A DNA stretch of 9,996 bases from assembly GCA_002483395.1 (NCBI GenBank), contig DLHV01000223.1, positions 46,530 to 56,525 on the forward strand, in the 5' to 3' direction. The notes beneath the pieces are model-generated. The model made no database searches and was not told where the DNA came from. It worked only from the letters and a program-made list of their open reading frames with translations. A program made the translations under genes and the position numbers. How positions within the stretch are numbered: the first letter of the stretch is position 1; each line of letters starts with the position of its first letter. Shown here piece by piece: positions 1-5,924 of the stretch. This DNA comes from Chloracidobacterium sp. UBA7659. Lineage in GTDB: Bacteria; Acidobacteriota; Blastocatellia; Pyrinomonadales; Pyrinomonadaceae.

Positions 1-1213
1 ATGTGAATACCGGATAATCGAGAAAATTATCGCCTTTATCGACGTGCTTCCCGACGGTCAGTTCCCGGGCCTTATTCACGCGGCGCAAAAGCGTCCCGAC
101 GATGACCTGCTGTTCGGTCTGTTCAATTTCCGAAAGCTGCAGGATCGTGCAGCGGCCGGGCCGATACAGATCGCGCAGTTCTATATGTTCGTGAGCATGA
201 AAAATACTGTCGGGCCGGTCGAATCGCGAATCGAGCCGCCACATTAGCCCTTGTATCGACGAAACATTTCCACCATCGCCCGCGTCCTTGTCGTCCTTGC
301 CGTATTGCTGTTTCTGCACCTCGTCACGCAGGTCAAAATAGCTGTAAAGATAATCGCGTTTTCCTTCCGCCTTTAACCTGTCGGTCAGGCTCCTGAACGC
401 CTGCCGCAGAAAATGGAGCATCTTGTCGGACGTGCCCTCGGGCAAAAGGTATTTGACATCGCCTTCTGTAAGCGACGAAAAGCGCACCTTGATTTTATCC
501 GGCGTGAAAATTTTCACCTCCGGTTTGTACCCGTCGGGTGCGGCAAACTGCGCATCGCCCTGAATAGACGACATCGTGTGATATTCGCCGTGCGGATCTA
601 CGATCAAGATAGAGCCGCGATTGTACGTCTGCATCAGTTCTTCGACCAAAACGCCTGCTGTGTATGATTTGCCCGCGCCGGTCGAGGCAAGAATGGCGAG
701 ATGTGTCGAAACAACATCTCTGACCGACAGCACAACCGGCACATCACCCGGTTCACGCGTAAGCAGGCTGCCGATGTGCGCCGAGCCGGTTTCTGCCTGC
801 TTTCGCGGGCTAAGCATCTGCGAGAGCGTTTCGCTCGATACTAAATAGATCGGGTCGCCCGGCTGTGGCGGGATTCGCGGATTGACGAAATCGTTCAGCT
901 TTTGGCTAAAATAGCCGATTGTCTCGACAGTGATCTCATATATCTCAAGATCGCCGTCGATGCCGATCAGCGACGCAACCGCTGACGGCGGCGTCCCCGG
1001 ATCGGCCAAAAAAGCATCGGGAAGATTGCGGACAAGCTTGCGCGAGTTTATTGTTCCGACTATCTGCCGCCGGTCGTCACCGATCGACGCTTCGTAATAA
1101 ACAAATTCGCCAATTCGGGTGCGGTTATTGTCGCGCGTTATAAAAAGATACTCGTGCGGCAGCAGCCCCGGGCCTTTGACGGTTCCGGTTAATGTGTCAG
1201 GGGTTGCGATCAT
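1..1213 (-). CDS. herA: HerA-like hexameric ATPase (HAS-barrel + DUF87), 3' end cut by window edge
   Basis: The minus-strand frame is open from an ATG at 1213 down to base 1, giving 404 codons without a stop. The C-terminus lies outside. The N-terminal ~130 residues (MIATPDTLTGTVKGPG..., then IGEFVYYEA) fit the HAS-barrel of HerA proteins. A Walker A motif ASTGAGKS is at residues 176-183 and a Walker B region ILIVDPHGEY has its Asp at 206, typical of the FtsK/HerA (DUF87) class. Known family members form hexameric DNA translocases, often acting with the nuclease NurA in DNA end resection. No nurA is visible, but it could lie beyond the edge. No convincing Shine-Dalgarno precedes the ATG. It is the first ATG of the frame and matches the family N-terminus, so I kept it. 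The gene is divergent from the TolB-like gene at 1362. Family assignment is firm; the exact role (HerA proper or another DUF87 ATPase) is not. Confidence 0.9.
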   Translation of the reverse strand, partial: MIATPDTLTGTVKGPGLLPHEYLFITRDNNRTRIGEFVYYEASIGDDRRQIVGTINSRKLVRNLPDAFLADPGTPPSAVASLIGIDGDLEIYEITVETIGYFSQKLNDFVNPRIPPQPGDPIYLVSSETLSQMLSPRKQAETGSAHIGSLLTREPGDVPVVLSVRDVVSTHLAILASTGAGKSYTAGVLVEELMQTYNRGSILIVDPHGEYHTMSSIQGDAQFAAPDGYKPEVKIFTPDKIKVRFSSLTEGDVKYLLPEGTSDKMLHFLRQAFRSLTDRLKAEGKRDYLYSYFDLRDEVQKQQYGKDDKDAGDGGNVSSIQGLMWRLDSRFDRPDSIFHAHEHIELRDLYRPGRCTILQLSEIEQTEQQVIVGTLLRRVNKARELTVGKHVDKGDNFLDYPVFT

Positions 1214-1244
1214 AAGATGGAAGAAGCTTTGGCAATTTCTGAGA

Positions 1245-1250
1245 ATTGTA
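1245..1250 (-). promoter_or_regulatory. Possible -10 box for the HerA-like gene
   Basis: On the minus strand the bases read GTGT followed by TACAAT, a good -10 hexamer, 31 bases upstream of the ATG at 1213. No recognisable -35 stands 16-19 bases upstream, so this is weak evidence on its own. Confidence 0.3.
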
Positions 1251-1361
1251 ACACGAAAAATTCCGACCGATCGGGGACATCCGAGAAAATCTACGAAATG
1301 TGAAACTAAAATCCGCTAGGAGAGTATGTAACGTAAATCACGACGGTAAAAGGATAATCAA

Positions 1362-2258
1362 ATGAAAAGAATAATCAATTTTACGGCGATTCTAATACTG
1401 GCGGCGATGTCGATATTTGCGCAGGAGACTAGTTCAGTCTCTTATCAAGCGGTGGCGTGGTCGCCCGACGGCAAATATCTGAGTTTTACCAGAATGGAAG
1501 TTTCGAACACTCAGCCGCGCACGATGAAAACGGATATCTACATAATGAAGGCGGACGGAACCGAAATCAGAAGGATCACTGGTGACGAGAGCAATGAATT
1601 TACATCGTCATGGTCAAAGGACGGGAAAACAATCTTTTTCGGAGCTTCTTTGCAGGGGAGCAGGGAATCCGACATCTTTTCTGTAAAAGCGGATGGTTCG
1701 GGGCTGAAGCGGCTTACGAACGGTTCTGGCAGGATCGGTTCGCCAGCCGTTTCACCGGACGGCAAAAAGATCGTTTACAACGTCTATCTCGTCGAGAGAA
1801 AACCGCAGATTTTTGTGATGAACGCAGACGGCACCGAGGCAAAAAACTTGACGAACGACAACACGCTCGCCTTTTACAGTCCTGTCTGGTCACCCGACGG
1901 AAAAAAAATCGTCTATTACGTGGAAAAAGGCGACAATATGGATCAGATATGGGTAATGAATACTGATGGCTCAAAGAAAACTCTGCTCACAAATAACATC
2001 GGACACAATTTCTTTCCGTCATGGTCGATAAACGGAAAACAAATTATTTTTACTTCAAAACGTGATGGCGACGAGGAACGGCTTTACTCAATGAATTCAG
2101 ACGGTTCCGACATTAAGCGGATGAACGACATATCGACTTCTAATGCACGGTATTCGCCGGATGGTAAAAAAATTGCGTATATCTCCGGGAAGTTTCCGCA
2201 GACAAGCATCATGGTCGCCAATGCAGACGGAACGAATGCGAAAAAAGTGTCGCCTTGA
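1362..2258 (+). CDS. Exported TolB-like six-bladed WD40-type beta-propeller protein
   Basis: This is a 298-residue protein. It starts with a Sec signal peptide (MKRIINFTAILILAAMSIFA, then Q). The rest is a run of PD40/TolB-type repeats. I count six blade cores: AVAWSPDGKYLSF, SSWSKDGKTIFF, PAVSPDGKKIVY, PVWSPDGKKIVYY, PSWSINGKQIIFT and ARYSPDGKKIAY. They alternate with the strand motif xIxxMxADGT...LT. Six blades match the TolB C-terminal propeller, but the TolB N-terminal domain is missing, so this is a free-standing PD40 protein and not TolB. Such proteins are periplasmic and probably bind proteins or ligands; the partner is unknown. AAAGGA at 1348-1353 lies 8 bases before the ATG. The next gene starts 75 bases downstream with a strong ribosome site, so the two are probably co-transcribed. 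It is divergent from the HerA-like gene. Confidence 0.88.
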   Translation: MKRIINFTAILILAAMSIFAQETSSVSYQAVAWSPDGKYLSFTRMEVSNTQPRTMKTDIYIMKADGTEIRRITGDESNEFTSSWSKDGKTIFFGASLQGSRESDIFSVKADGSGLKRLTNGSGRIGSPAVSPDGKKIVYNVYLVERKPQIFVMNADGTEAKNLTNDNTLAFYSPVWSPDGKKIVYYVEKGDNMDQIWVMNTDGSKKTLLTNNIGHNFFPSWSINGKQIIFTSKRDGDEERLYSMNSDGSDIKRMNDISTSNARYSPDGKKIAYISGKFPQTSIMVANADGTNAKKVSP

Positions 2259-2332
2259 CAGGCTGGCCGAAAAGGTCGGGAACAAAATACGCCTCGCCGG
2301 TGTCTAAATAATTACAGTTAAGGAGGCCGACG

Positions 2333-2791
2333 ATGACCGAGCGATTCAAAGTGTCCTTGAGCGGAATGTGGCTGCTTGTAAGTCTTTTCTCACTTCTCTT
2401 TCCAATTTTCCTTCCCTCCGTTTCTGACTCGTCGAACCCGGCCGCCAACGTGATCGGCACGGCGACGGCCACGATGTTCATCCTCTCGTTTCCAAGCAGC
2501 CTGTTTGGCGTTCCGCTTTTGGTTATCGTCGATTACGTTCTGGGTGTCGATCCGAATTCGATCCAGGGAATGTACGTCAACCTGTTCATGCTCTTTGTTC
2601 TTGGGTTGGTTCAGTGGTTCTGGATAGTTCCGCGGGTTTGGCGGAGTGATCCGGAAGTTCAGGTGTTGAATCTTCCGGTTTCACCCGCTTTGGGACGAAT
2701 GGCCGAAGCACCGGCTGACGCTAATTTTAATGCCTTTGCCTCGCGCGAACGATCGCCGGTCGAAAGATTGATAAATGAAGACGATGTCTGA
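2333..2791 (+). CDS. Small multi-pass membrane protein of unknown function
   Basis: The 152-residue protein has three hydrophobic segments. They lie at about residues 12-30 (MWLLVSLFSLLFPIFLP), 41-70 (including FILSFPSSLFGVPLLVIVDYV) and 81-101 (YVNLFMLFVLGLVQWFWIVP). A polar tail of ~50 residues, rich in charged and small residues, follows and is probably cytoplasmic. I recognise no named family. The start is well supported by AAGGAGG at 2320-2326, six bases before the ATG. It follows the TolB-like gene closely on the same strand, which suggests an operon but gives no clear function. It ends 37 bases before the 3' end of the convergent DksA-like gene. Confidence 0.75.
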   Translation: MTERFKVSLSGMWLLVSLFSLLFPIFLPSVSDSSNPAANVIGTATATMFILSFPSSLFGVPLLVIVDYVLGVDPNSIQGMYVNLFMLFVLGLVQWFWIVPRVWRSDPEVQVLNLPVSPALGRMAEAPADANFNAFASRERSPVERLINEDDV

Positions 2792-2828
2792 ATCGGTCTT
2801 GAGCCGCGTAACCGATCTTATCGCTTAT

Positions 2829-3050
2829 TCAAGCATCTGCTTTCAACAGTCTATCCTCAATGTCCGCCAATTCGCGGCGAAGATTATCGACCATCGTGAC
2901 CGAAACCTCGTGCTGCTCCATCTGAATGGCTTGTTCTTCCATGTCGGGGTCGAGCTCGATCCGTTCGCCCTTGCTGGCATCTCCGAGTTGAGCATTGATC
3001 TCATCCCGCCGCCGTTCCAAATGTTCCCTGGATATGTTTGTGTCTTTCAT
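2829..3050 (-). CDS. Short DksA/TraR-like coiled-coil protein lacking the zinc finger
   Basis: The 73-residue protein is highly charged and helical. Its second half (LDPDMEEQAIQMEQHEV, then NLRRELADIEDRL) matches the coiled-coil part of DksA/TraR family proteins, where a D-x-D-x-x-x-QA tip is followed by ENDEVL and a helix ending in IEAALARI. In the family a CxxC zinc finger follows; here the protein stops at LLKADA. It has no cysteine, and the bases downstream encode no CxxC in any frame, so this is not a recent frameshift. Known DksA proteins insert the coiled coil into the secondary channel of RNA polymerase. Whether this one does so is inference. The frame shows normal codon use and has a TATAAT promoter at 3080-3085. 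There is no clear Shine-Dalgarno. It converges with the membrane-protein gene at 2333-2791 and is divergent from the kinase gene. Confidence 0.72.
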   Translation of the reverse strand: MKDTNISREHLERRRDEINAQLGDASKGERIELDPDMEEQAIQMEQHEVSVTMVDNLRRELADIEDRLLKADA

Positions 3051-3079
3051 AATGTTTCGTTTTCGGGGCCGTTCGGTAA

Positions 3080-3110
3080 ATTATACCGCTTTGTCACTGC
3101 TAGCACCCAA
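3080..3110 (-). promoter_or_regulatory. Sigma70-type promoter of the DksA-like gene
   Basis: On the minus strand a perfect -10 box TATAAT (3085-3080) is preceded, after a long 19-base spacer, by TTGGGT (3110-3105), a partial -35 box. Transcription would start near 3073, about 23 bases before the ATG at 3050. The -10 lies inside a short inverted repeat, CGGTA/TACCG (3075-3089), which could be an operator. Confidence 0.55.
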
Positions 3111-3148
3111 AGCACATTTCGAATAGTTCCTGTGGTCAACGTTTAATA

Positions 3149-3157
3149 TCGGTTCAT
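3149..3157 (+). promoter_or_regulatory. Possible LytTR half-site upstream of the kinase gene
   Basis: TCGGTTCAT matches the published LytTR-domain half-site consensus [TA][AC][CA]GTTN[AG][TG] at eight of nine places. The longer GTTCATCACA (3152-3161) is identical to bases 5311-5320 in the double site downstream of the regulator gene. A weaker half-site AACGTTTAA lies at 3138-3146, closer than the usual spacing. This suggests autoregulation of the kinase-regulator operon, but the half-site is single and lies close to the gene start. Confidence 0.35.
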
Positions 3158-3187
3158 CACAGCATTGTTGGAGAAACGGCTGTTTTG

Positions 3188-4363
3188 ATGCTAAATATAC
3201 AAAAGATGAATCTTGAATCGGCACTGGAAAGAAAATATATTAAATGGGCCGCGATATGGGGAGTTTGGACTCTATTCGGTTTCTTTTTCGCGAGTCAGGT
3301 GGCGCTCCAGAGCCAGCTTTCTGAAAACCCGACATCGTTTTGGCGGGTTTTATCCTGGCAGCTCTCGTCCGGCTACGTCTGGTTCGCCATCAGCCCAATA
3401 ATTCTCTGGCTTGGCCGTCGGTTTACGTTTGACGATGGCAAATGGAAAACCAGCATACCCATCCACCTGATTGCAAGCATTGTGATCGCAATCGGACAGC
3501 TTTCAATCGATGCATTCGTGCTGCCGAAGCTTGGCTACATGCGGCGATACGAATCGGCGTCTTATTTTGAGATATTCAAAATATTTCTGCTCGTCAATGT
3601 CCATTTCGGCGTCGCCATTTATTGGGGTGTGCTCGGTTTTCAACAGGCGATAAAATATTACCGGAAATACCGCGAGCGTGAATTGCGGACATCGCAGCTT
3701 GAAGCTCGACTGGCGACGTCACGCCTTCAGGTTCTGAAGATGCAGCTCCACCCGCATTTTTTGTTTAACACCTTGAATGCTATTTCCGAACTGATCTACA
3801 AGGACGCCGAATCCGCCGAGCGGATGATCTCAGACCTAAGTGACTTGCTGCGAATGTCGTTCGAAAACCTGGAGGTGCAGGAAATCCCGCTAAAACAGGA
3901 ATTGGAGTTTCTCGAGAAGTATCTTGAGATCGAGCAGATGCGATTTCGCGACCGGCTGAAGGTCGAAATGTTGATCTCGCCCGACACTTTGGACGCAAGC
4001 GTGCCGAACATGATCCTGCAGCCGCTGGTCGAAAACGCCATCAAGCACGGCATAGGGCCGCGCTCCGAGGGCGGCAAGATCAATATTGAGGCGTTTCGAC
4101 ATAACGGGCACCTGGAACTTACCGTCAGCGATAACGGACTGGGTGTGCCGTTCCGCGATCTCGCAAATCTTAAGGAAGGCGTCGGCATCTCGAACATCAG
4201 GCGTCGGCTTCGACATTTGTATGGCGAACGACATAGCTTCAGTCTGAACAATGCTGCCAATTCCGGACTTGTCGTTGACCTGACGATCCCTTTCAAAGAA
4301 CTCCGCGATGGCCAACAGATAAAAGCAGAAAACCTTTCAGGATCTTTCGACGCTGTACGATGA
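3188..4363 (+). CDS. Sensor histidine kinase, LytS/YpdA type (His_kinase + HATPase_c)
   Basis: The 391-residue integral membrane kinase has four hydrophobic segments in roughly the first 150 residues, then a coiled linker (YRKYRERELRTSQLEARLA). The phospho-acceptor block QLHPHFLFNTLN has its His at 188, the hallmark of the LytS-type His_kinase family. The ATPase domain shows the N-box LVENAIKHG (Asn 283), the D-box DNGLG (Asp 315) and the glycine loop GVGISNIRRRL. It lacks the 5TM-LYT and GAF domains of LytS and BtsS, so the sensing part is the short membrane region and the signal is unknown. The stop codon overlaps the start of the regulator gene (ATGA), so the two are translationally coupled. 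GGAGA at 3170-3174 is 13 bases from the chosen ATG. A TTG at 3185, at 10 bases, is a possible alternative start adding one residue. Confidence 0.93.
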   Translation: MLNIQKMNLESALERKYIKWAAIWGVWTLFGFFFASQVALQSQLSENPTSFWRVLSWQLSSGYVWFAISPIILWLGRRFTFDDGKWKTSIPIHLIASIVIAIGQLSIDAFVLPKLGYMRRYESASYFEIFKIFLLVNVHFGVAIYWGVLGFQQAIKYYRKYRERELRTSQLEARLATSRLQVLKMQLHPHFLFNTLNAISELIYKDAESAERMISDLSDLLRMSFENLEVQEIPLKQELEFLEKYLEIEQMRFRDRLKVEMLISPDTLDASVPNMILQPLVENAIKHGIGPRSEGGKINIEAFRHNGHLELTVSDNGLGVPFRDLANLKEGVGISNIRRRLRHLYGERHSFSLNNAANSGLVVDLTIPFKELRDGQQIKAENLSGSFDAVR

Positions 4364-5127
4364 AGATCAAAACTCTGATCGTTGACGATGAACCGCTTGC
4401 GCGTGATCGCGTAAAACGCTTTCTGCGCGACGAGGGCGATATTAAGATTATTGGCGAATGTGGCAACGGGACAGAAGCGATCGGGGCTATCAACGAGCAT
4501 AAACCCGAGCTCGTCTTCCTCGACATTCAAATGCCGGCGAAAAACGGTTTTGAAGTCGTCAAGGCACTCGATCCCAAGTCGATGCCGTCGATAATTTTTG
4601 TAACCGCATACGATCAATACGCCCTCCAGGCGTTTGACGTTCACGCTCTCGATTATCTTCTGAAACCTTTCAACCGGGAGCGGCTGCATCGCGCCGTGGC
4701 CCACGCACGCGAGCACATCGAACATAAAAGTCTTGGCAATATTGATGATCGGCTTGCTTCGCTGATCGCCGACATCCGGGGCGAGAAAAAGTACCTCGAA
4801 CGGCTCGTTGTAAAATCGGTCGGCCGCGTATTCTTTCTGAAAACGGACGAGATCGATTGGATCGAAGCCGCCGGAAATTATGTCAAGCTTCACACGGGGC
4901 GCGAATCGCACATGATCCGGGAAACGATGAACGGCATCGAGTCAAAGCTCAACCCGGAAAAATTCCTCCGCATCCATCGTTCGACCGTCGTCCATATCGA
5001 CCGGATCAAGGAACTCCATCCAATGTTCAGCGGCGACTATGCTGTCATACTTAGGAACGGCACCGAGCTCGCTCTCAGCCGCAACTACCGCGAACGGTTC
5101 CTGGAACTCTTCGAAAACGAAGCTTAA
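4360..5127 (+). CDS. LytTR-family response regulator
   Basis: The 255-residue regulator has an N-terminal receiver domain with the acidic pair D9-D10, phospho-acceptor D55 (VFLDIQMP), T82 (FVTAYD) and K102 (LLKPF). A short linker leads to a C-terminal LytTR DNA-binding domain from about residue 146 (LVVKSVGRVFFLKTDEIDWIEAAGNY) through FLRIHRSTVVHIDRI to the end. All catalytic residues are present, so it should be phosphorylated by the kinase encoded directly upstream, with which it overlaps by four bases. LytTR proteins bind direct repeats of a 9-base site. Two such repeats lie 161 bases downstream at 5288-5316, a probable target. The family resembles AlgR, YpdB and BtsR. Which physiological process it controls cannot be read from the sequence. 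Confidence 0.94.
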   Translation: MKIKTLIVDDEPLARDRVKRFLRDEGDIKIIGECGNGTEAIGAINEHKPELVFLDIQMPAKNGFEVVKALDPKSMPSIIFVTAYDQYALQAFDVHALDYLLKPFNRERLHRAVAHAREHIEHKSLGNIDDRLASLIADIRGEKKYLERLVVKSVGRVFFLKTDEIDWIEAAGNYVKLHTGRESHMIRETMNGIESKLNPEKFLRIHRSTVVHIDRIKELHPMFSGDYAVILRNGTELALSRNYRERFLELFENEA

Positions 5128-5135
5128 CTCAGAAC

Positions 5136-5276
5136 TTCACCACAGAGACACAGAGACACTGAGATTTTTGTGAGACAATCTAGTAGAACTCATGTGCATC
5201 AACGTACTAACGGATTTTATCCTTTCCATTTGCGTTCCTGATTCCTTTCTCTGTGTCTCCGTGCCTCTGTGGTGAA
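5136..5276. repeat. 141-bp element with 29-bp terminal inverted repeats
   Basis: The left arm 5136-5164 (begins TTCACCACAGAG, then ACACAGAGACAC) and the right arm 5248-5276 (ends CCTCTGTGGTGAA) pair as an inverted repeat with 26 of 29 positions matching. The 83-bp core encodes nothing recognisable. Arms rich in the CACAGAG word are, from memory, a dispersed non-coding repeat in environmental bacteria. That makes a MITE- or REP-like element likely, but I cannot confirm other copies here. No clear target-site duplication flanks it. It sits between the regulator gene and the LytTR sites. It could also fold in RNA, but there is no U-run, so a terminator role is not supported. Confidence 0.7.
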
Positions 5277-5287
5277 ACAATCCTATA

Positions 5288-5316
5288 ACCGTTCATCACT
5301 CCCGTTTGCCGTTCAT
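5288..5316 (+). promoter_or_regulatory. Double LytTR operator (direct repeats)
   Basis: Two direct repeats share the 11-mer CCGTTCATCAC with a 20-base period. As LytTR half-sites they read ACCGTTCAT (5288-5296), a perfect match to the consensus [TA][AC][CA]GTTN[AG][TG], and GCCGTTCAT (5308-5316), eight of nine. The 11-base gap is close to the published 12-13. A third, weaker copy TACGTTCAC lies at 5323-5331. They stand just upstream of a sigma70-like promoter and 161 bases past a LytTR regulator gene, which is the position expected of an activator site. Confidence 0.6.
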
Positions 5317-5326
5317 CACAAATACG

Positions 5327-5356
5327 TTCACATTTCAGCTCCGAAATTTGTATATT
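5327..5356 (+). promoter_or_regulatory. Promoter downstream of the LytTR operator
   Basis: TTCACA (5327-5332, five of six to TTGACA) and TATATT (5351-5356) are separated by 18 bases. Transcription would begin near 5363, about 28 bases before the small reading frame at 5391. The double LytTR site lies directly upstream, so activator control is likely. Confidence 0.5.
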
Positions 5357-5390
5357 CCAATATGAAGAAATAAATTTTGATGGAGATTGA

Positions 5391-5480
5391 ATGTCCAAAA
5401 ACCTAAAGATCAACGCCCTATTTCTTTTTGCGGTTGGCATCGTTTTGGTATTCAAAAACTATGTCATTGTTATCGGATAA
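5391..5480 (+). CDS. 29-residue membrane-segment small protein (possibly the intact start of a broken gene)
   Basis: The frame encodes MSKNLKINALFLFAVGIVL and ends VFKNYVIVIG. It has a basic N-terminus followed by one hydrophobic helix, fitting a single-pass membrane microprotein or an uncleaved signal anchor. GGAG at 5382-5385 is five bases before the ATG, and a promoter and LytTR sites stand in front, so translation is plausible. The stop codon is followed by a coding-like stretch in another frame (see 5481-5645), so this may be the head of a longer protein of about 80 residues interrupted by a frameshift. I recognise no family. If it is a genuine microprotein, it would be the first gene in the likely LytTR target unit. 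Confidence 0.4.
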   Translation: MSKNLKINALFLFAVGIVLVFKNYVIVIG

Positions 5481-5500
5481 CCGGCCAGGTCACAGGCCGG
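5481..5500 (+). other. GC-rich hairpin right after the small reading frame
   Basis: CCGGCC and GGCCGG form a perfect 6-bp stem with an 8-base loop, starting at the base after the TAA of the 29-residue frame. A second hairpin, CGGGCA-AAG-TGCCCG, follows at 5508-5522. Neither has a T-run, so I do not call a terminator. They could attenuate read-through or simply reflect GC-rich coding sequence. Confidence 0.35.
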
Positions 5501-5645
5501 ATCGTGACGGGCAAAGTGCCCGGATCGAATTGCCGTGGCGGTATCGGGCAGAAACGCGACCGTAAGGAAGCGTGCATCAAAAAAAGAGGATTGCAACGAT
5601 TATGGCATTACGTATGGCAACCCGAACAGTGACGCGCAGACGTAA
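5481..5645 (+). pseudogene. Coding-like continuation of the small protein, split over two frames
   Basis: Directly after the stop of the 29-residue frame, the frame one base earlier reads ITGQVTGRIVTGKVPG, then SNCRGGIGQ and KEACIKK, with strongly GC-biased third positions. At a run of seven A (5579-5585) the sense passes to another frame reading EDCNDYGITYGNPNSDAQT and a stop at 5643-5645. One added base near 5477 and one removed A would give a single protein of about 84 residues: membrane anchor, glycine/valine-rich part and three cysteines. Either the gene is broken, or there are sequencing or assembly indels, one at a homopolymer. The family is unknown. The reconstruction rests only on composition and sense. 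Confidence 0.3.
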
Positions 5646-5910
5646 CTCGGAATTTGTTGACAAACTGGACTCCCTTCGATCGACGATCCGGTCTCTTCTT
5701 CATGAAGTAGCAGCCAATACCCAGCCCGTAAGCATCGATCCCGAAAAGGGAATTGACTTTTATGAAAACGTTGAACGATTCGAGATTCAATTAATCGAAT
5801 CTGCACTCGATGCGGCCGGTGGCCGTCAAAACCGTGCCGCGAAGCTGCTTAACTTACGGACAAGCACGCTGTGTACGAAGATGAAGACACTGAACATCCG
5901 GCGGACATAG
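5602..5910 (+). CDS. Orphan Fis-type (HTH_8) DNA-binding protein
   Basis: The 102-residue protein ends in a Fis-type helix-turn-helix at residues 60-102: FEIQLIESALDAAGG, then RQNRAAKLLNLRTSTL and KMKTLNI. This domain is best known as the DNA-binding tail of sigma54 activators and in Fis; here the receiver and AAA+ parts are absent. The first half is charged and probably helical (DKLDSLRSTIRSLLHEV). Similar short HTH_8 proteins with an FYEEVxRFEI lead occur in Acidobacteria, from memory. The ATG at 5602 has AGAGGA (5585-5590) 11 bases upstream. An in-frame GTG at 5572 has AAGGA only 3 bases away and is less likely. The first ~45 bases overlap the tail of the broken small-protein frame. It probably belongs to the transcript starting near 5363 and to the operon running into the TPR gene. 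Confidence 0.78.
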   Translation: MALRMATRTVTRRRNSEFVDKLDSLRSTIRSLLHEVAANTQPVSIDPEKGIDFYENVERFEIQLIESALDAAGGRQNRAAKLLNLRTSTLCTKMKTLNIRRT

Positions 5911-5924
5911 CCGGCTTTCATAAT

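Noticed and set aside
1267..1274. Perfect palindrome CCGATCGG in the divergent intergenic region
   Set aside because: Eight bases is too short to call an operator without a second copy.
2792..2816. Terminator between the convergent genes at 2791 and 2829 (ATCGGT/ACCGAT)
   Set aside because: Only a 6-bp stem with a 13-base loop and no T-run.
2775..3146. Plus-strand 123-codon frame
   Set aside because: It lies opposite the DksA-like gene, which has family motifs and its own promoter.
3796..4911. Long minus-strand open frame (371 codons) opposite the kinase and regulator
   Set aside because: The plus strand encodes two intact, fully motif-bearing proteins there; the antisense frame is a low-complexity by-product of codon bias.
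5207..5455. Minus-strand frame of 82 codons containing SPQRHGDTEKG
   Set aside because: That peptide is simply the translated inverted-repeat arm; the remainder overlaps the promoter and small frame and has no coding character.
5481..5601. Possible riboswitch (c-di-GMP type or cobalamin) because of GC-rich hairpins
   Set aside because: The conserved cores of these classes are not present, and the bases read as coding-like sequence.
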